5,331 bases of DNA, taken from assembly GCA_903864455.1 (NCBI GenBank), contig CAIPFW010000171.1, forward strand, positions 1 to 5,331. The letters run 5' to 3'. The notes under the pieces are model-generated. The model did no database searches, was not told the origin of the DNA, and saw only the letters and a list, made by a program, of their open reading frames with translations. This document shows positions 5,193 through 5,331 of this stretch, in pieces (within the stretch, counting starts at the first letter, position 1; each line of letters starts with the position of its first letter). Position numbers and translations under genes: made by a program. The DNA is from an uncultured Anaplasmataceae bacterium. GTDB lineage: Bacteria > Pseudomonadota > Alphaproteobacteria > Rickettsiales > CAIPFW01.

Positions 5193-5207
5193 AACCCATT
5201 GCATTTC
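5173..5207. repeat. Palindrome with 15-bp perfect arms (hairpin or possible terminator)
   Basis: GAAATGCAATGGGTT (5173-5187) and AACCCATTGCATTTC (5193-5207) are perfect inverted repeats around a 5-nt loop; pairing can extend outwards with a G-T and a G-C pair (5171-5209). Read on the minus strand it begins immediately after the TGA (5208-5210) of the partial frame from the right edge, the usual place for an intrinsic terminator. The following sequence (CCATTAAATAAAAAATTT on that strand) has no good T-run, so termination would be inefficient or Rho-dependent. It could instead be a regulator site upstream of the promoter at 5128-5156. The symmetry is certain; the function is not. Confidence 0.8.
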
Positions 5208-5330
5208 TCATAAAATTTTAAAGTTCCGTATTTTTATCGATTTTTGGACGATAAAAACTTCAAACTCACTTCGATTTCCCTCTGTAAAGCGATTTAAACG
5301 CGATTTATTTTCGCATGGTTGCTGAATTTT
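5208..5330 (-). CDS. Possible 3' end of an unrecognised gene entering from the right edge
   Basis: One minus-strand frame is open from the window edge to a TGA at 5208-5210, about 40 codons, ending ...QKSIKIRNFKIL. The other two minus frames are broken. The piece is basic, has no recognisable motif and no membrane segment. Three things favour a real gene end: forty codons without a stop is uncommon in such A+T-rich DNA, the CGA-rich texture resembles the housekeeping genes rather than the neighbouring 224-aa gene, and a strong hairpin starts directly after the stop. Against it, the antisense frame is also open, though it lacks a start codon. The start lies outside the window. Confidence 0.35.
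   Translation of the reverse strand, partial: KIQQPCENKSRLNRFTEGNRSEFEVFIVQKSIKIRNFKIL
5231..5257. repeat. Short inverted repeat (9-bp arms, 9-nt loop)
   Basis: TTTTTATCG (5231-5239) and CGATAAAAA (5249-5257) can pair perfectly. It falls inside the possible partial gene at the right edge, so it is either coincidence within coding sequence or, if that frame is not real, a second hairpin next to the 5173-5207 palindrome. Confidence 0.45.
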
Positions 5331-5331
5331 A

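Noticed and set aside
1..5331. Frequent GATTC/GANTC sites that might reflect CcrM methylation
   Set aside because: A rough count of about 20 is close to what base composition alone predicts, so there is no visible enrichment.

Overview
The window is an A+T-rich stretch (roughly 70% A+T by eye) from a bacterium that looks like an alphaproteobacterium of the Rickettsiales type. The reasons are a Cox11/CtaG cytochrome-oxidase assembly factor, an FtsL with the alphaproteobacterial AEWAYL...PER signature directly after rsmH, a two-unit SH3_4-type periplasmic protein, the compact single-strand layout and the low G+C. The order and genus cannot be fixed from the sequence alone.

All convincing genes lie on the minus strand, so transcription runs from high to low coordinates. 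In that order: (1) the possible 3' end of an unrecognised gene entering from the right edge (stop at 5208), followed at once by a 15-bp palindrome; (2) an unrecognised 224-aa membrane protein (4422-5096) behind a fully consensus sigma-70 promoter; (3) a tight group dusB - SH3 protein - ctaG (4345 down to 2357), with a 20-nt overlap and then a 14-nt gap; (4) a 134-nt intergenic region with a promoter and a 24-bp palindrome; (5) a small unrecognised 107-aa protein, then fabZ; (6) rsmH and ftsL, overlapping by 8 nt, the only piece of the division and cell-wall (dcw) cluster visible here.

The recognisable genes are housekeeping: tRNA dihydrouridine synthesis (dusB), cytochrome c oxidase copper insertion (ctaG), fatty acid elongation (fabZ), 16S rRNA methylation (rsmH) and septum formation (ftsL). 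They do not form one pathway. The arrangement looks like a rearranged, reduced genome: fabZ is not beside lpxD/lpxA, no mraZ precedes rsmH, and no ftsI start is visible just after ftsL.

The least ordinary parts are the 224-aa membrane protein, whose arginine codon use differs from dusB and which has its own perfect promoter; the palindrome upstream of it; a palindrome covering the -35 box of the 107-aa gene; and a diverged short repeat present near both ends of the window. I see no CRISPR array, tRNA, rRNA, transposase or clearly new multi-gene system.
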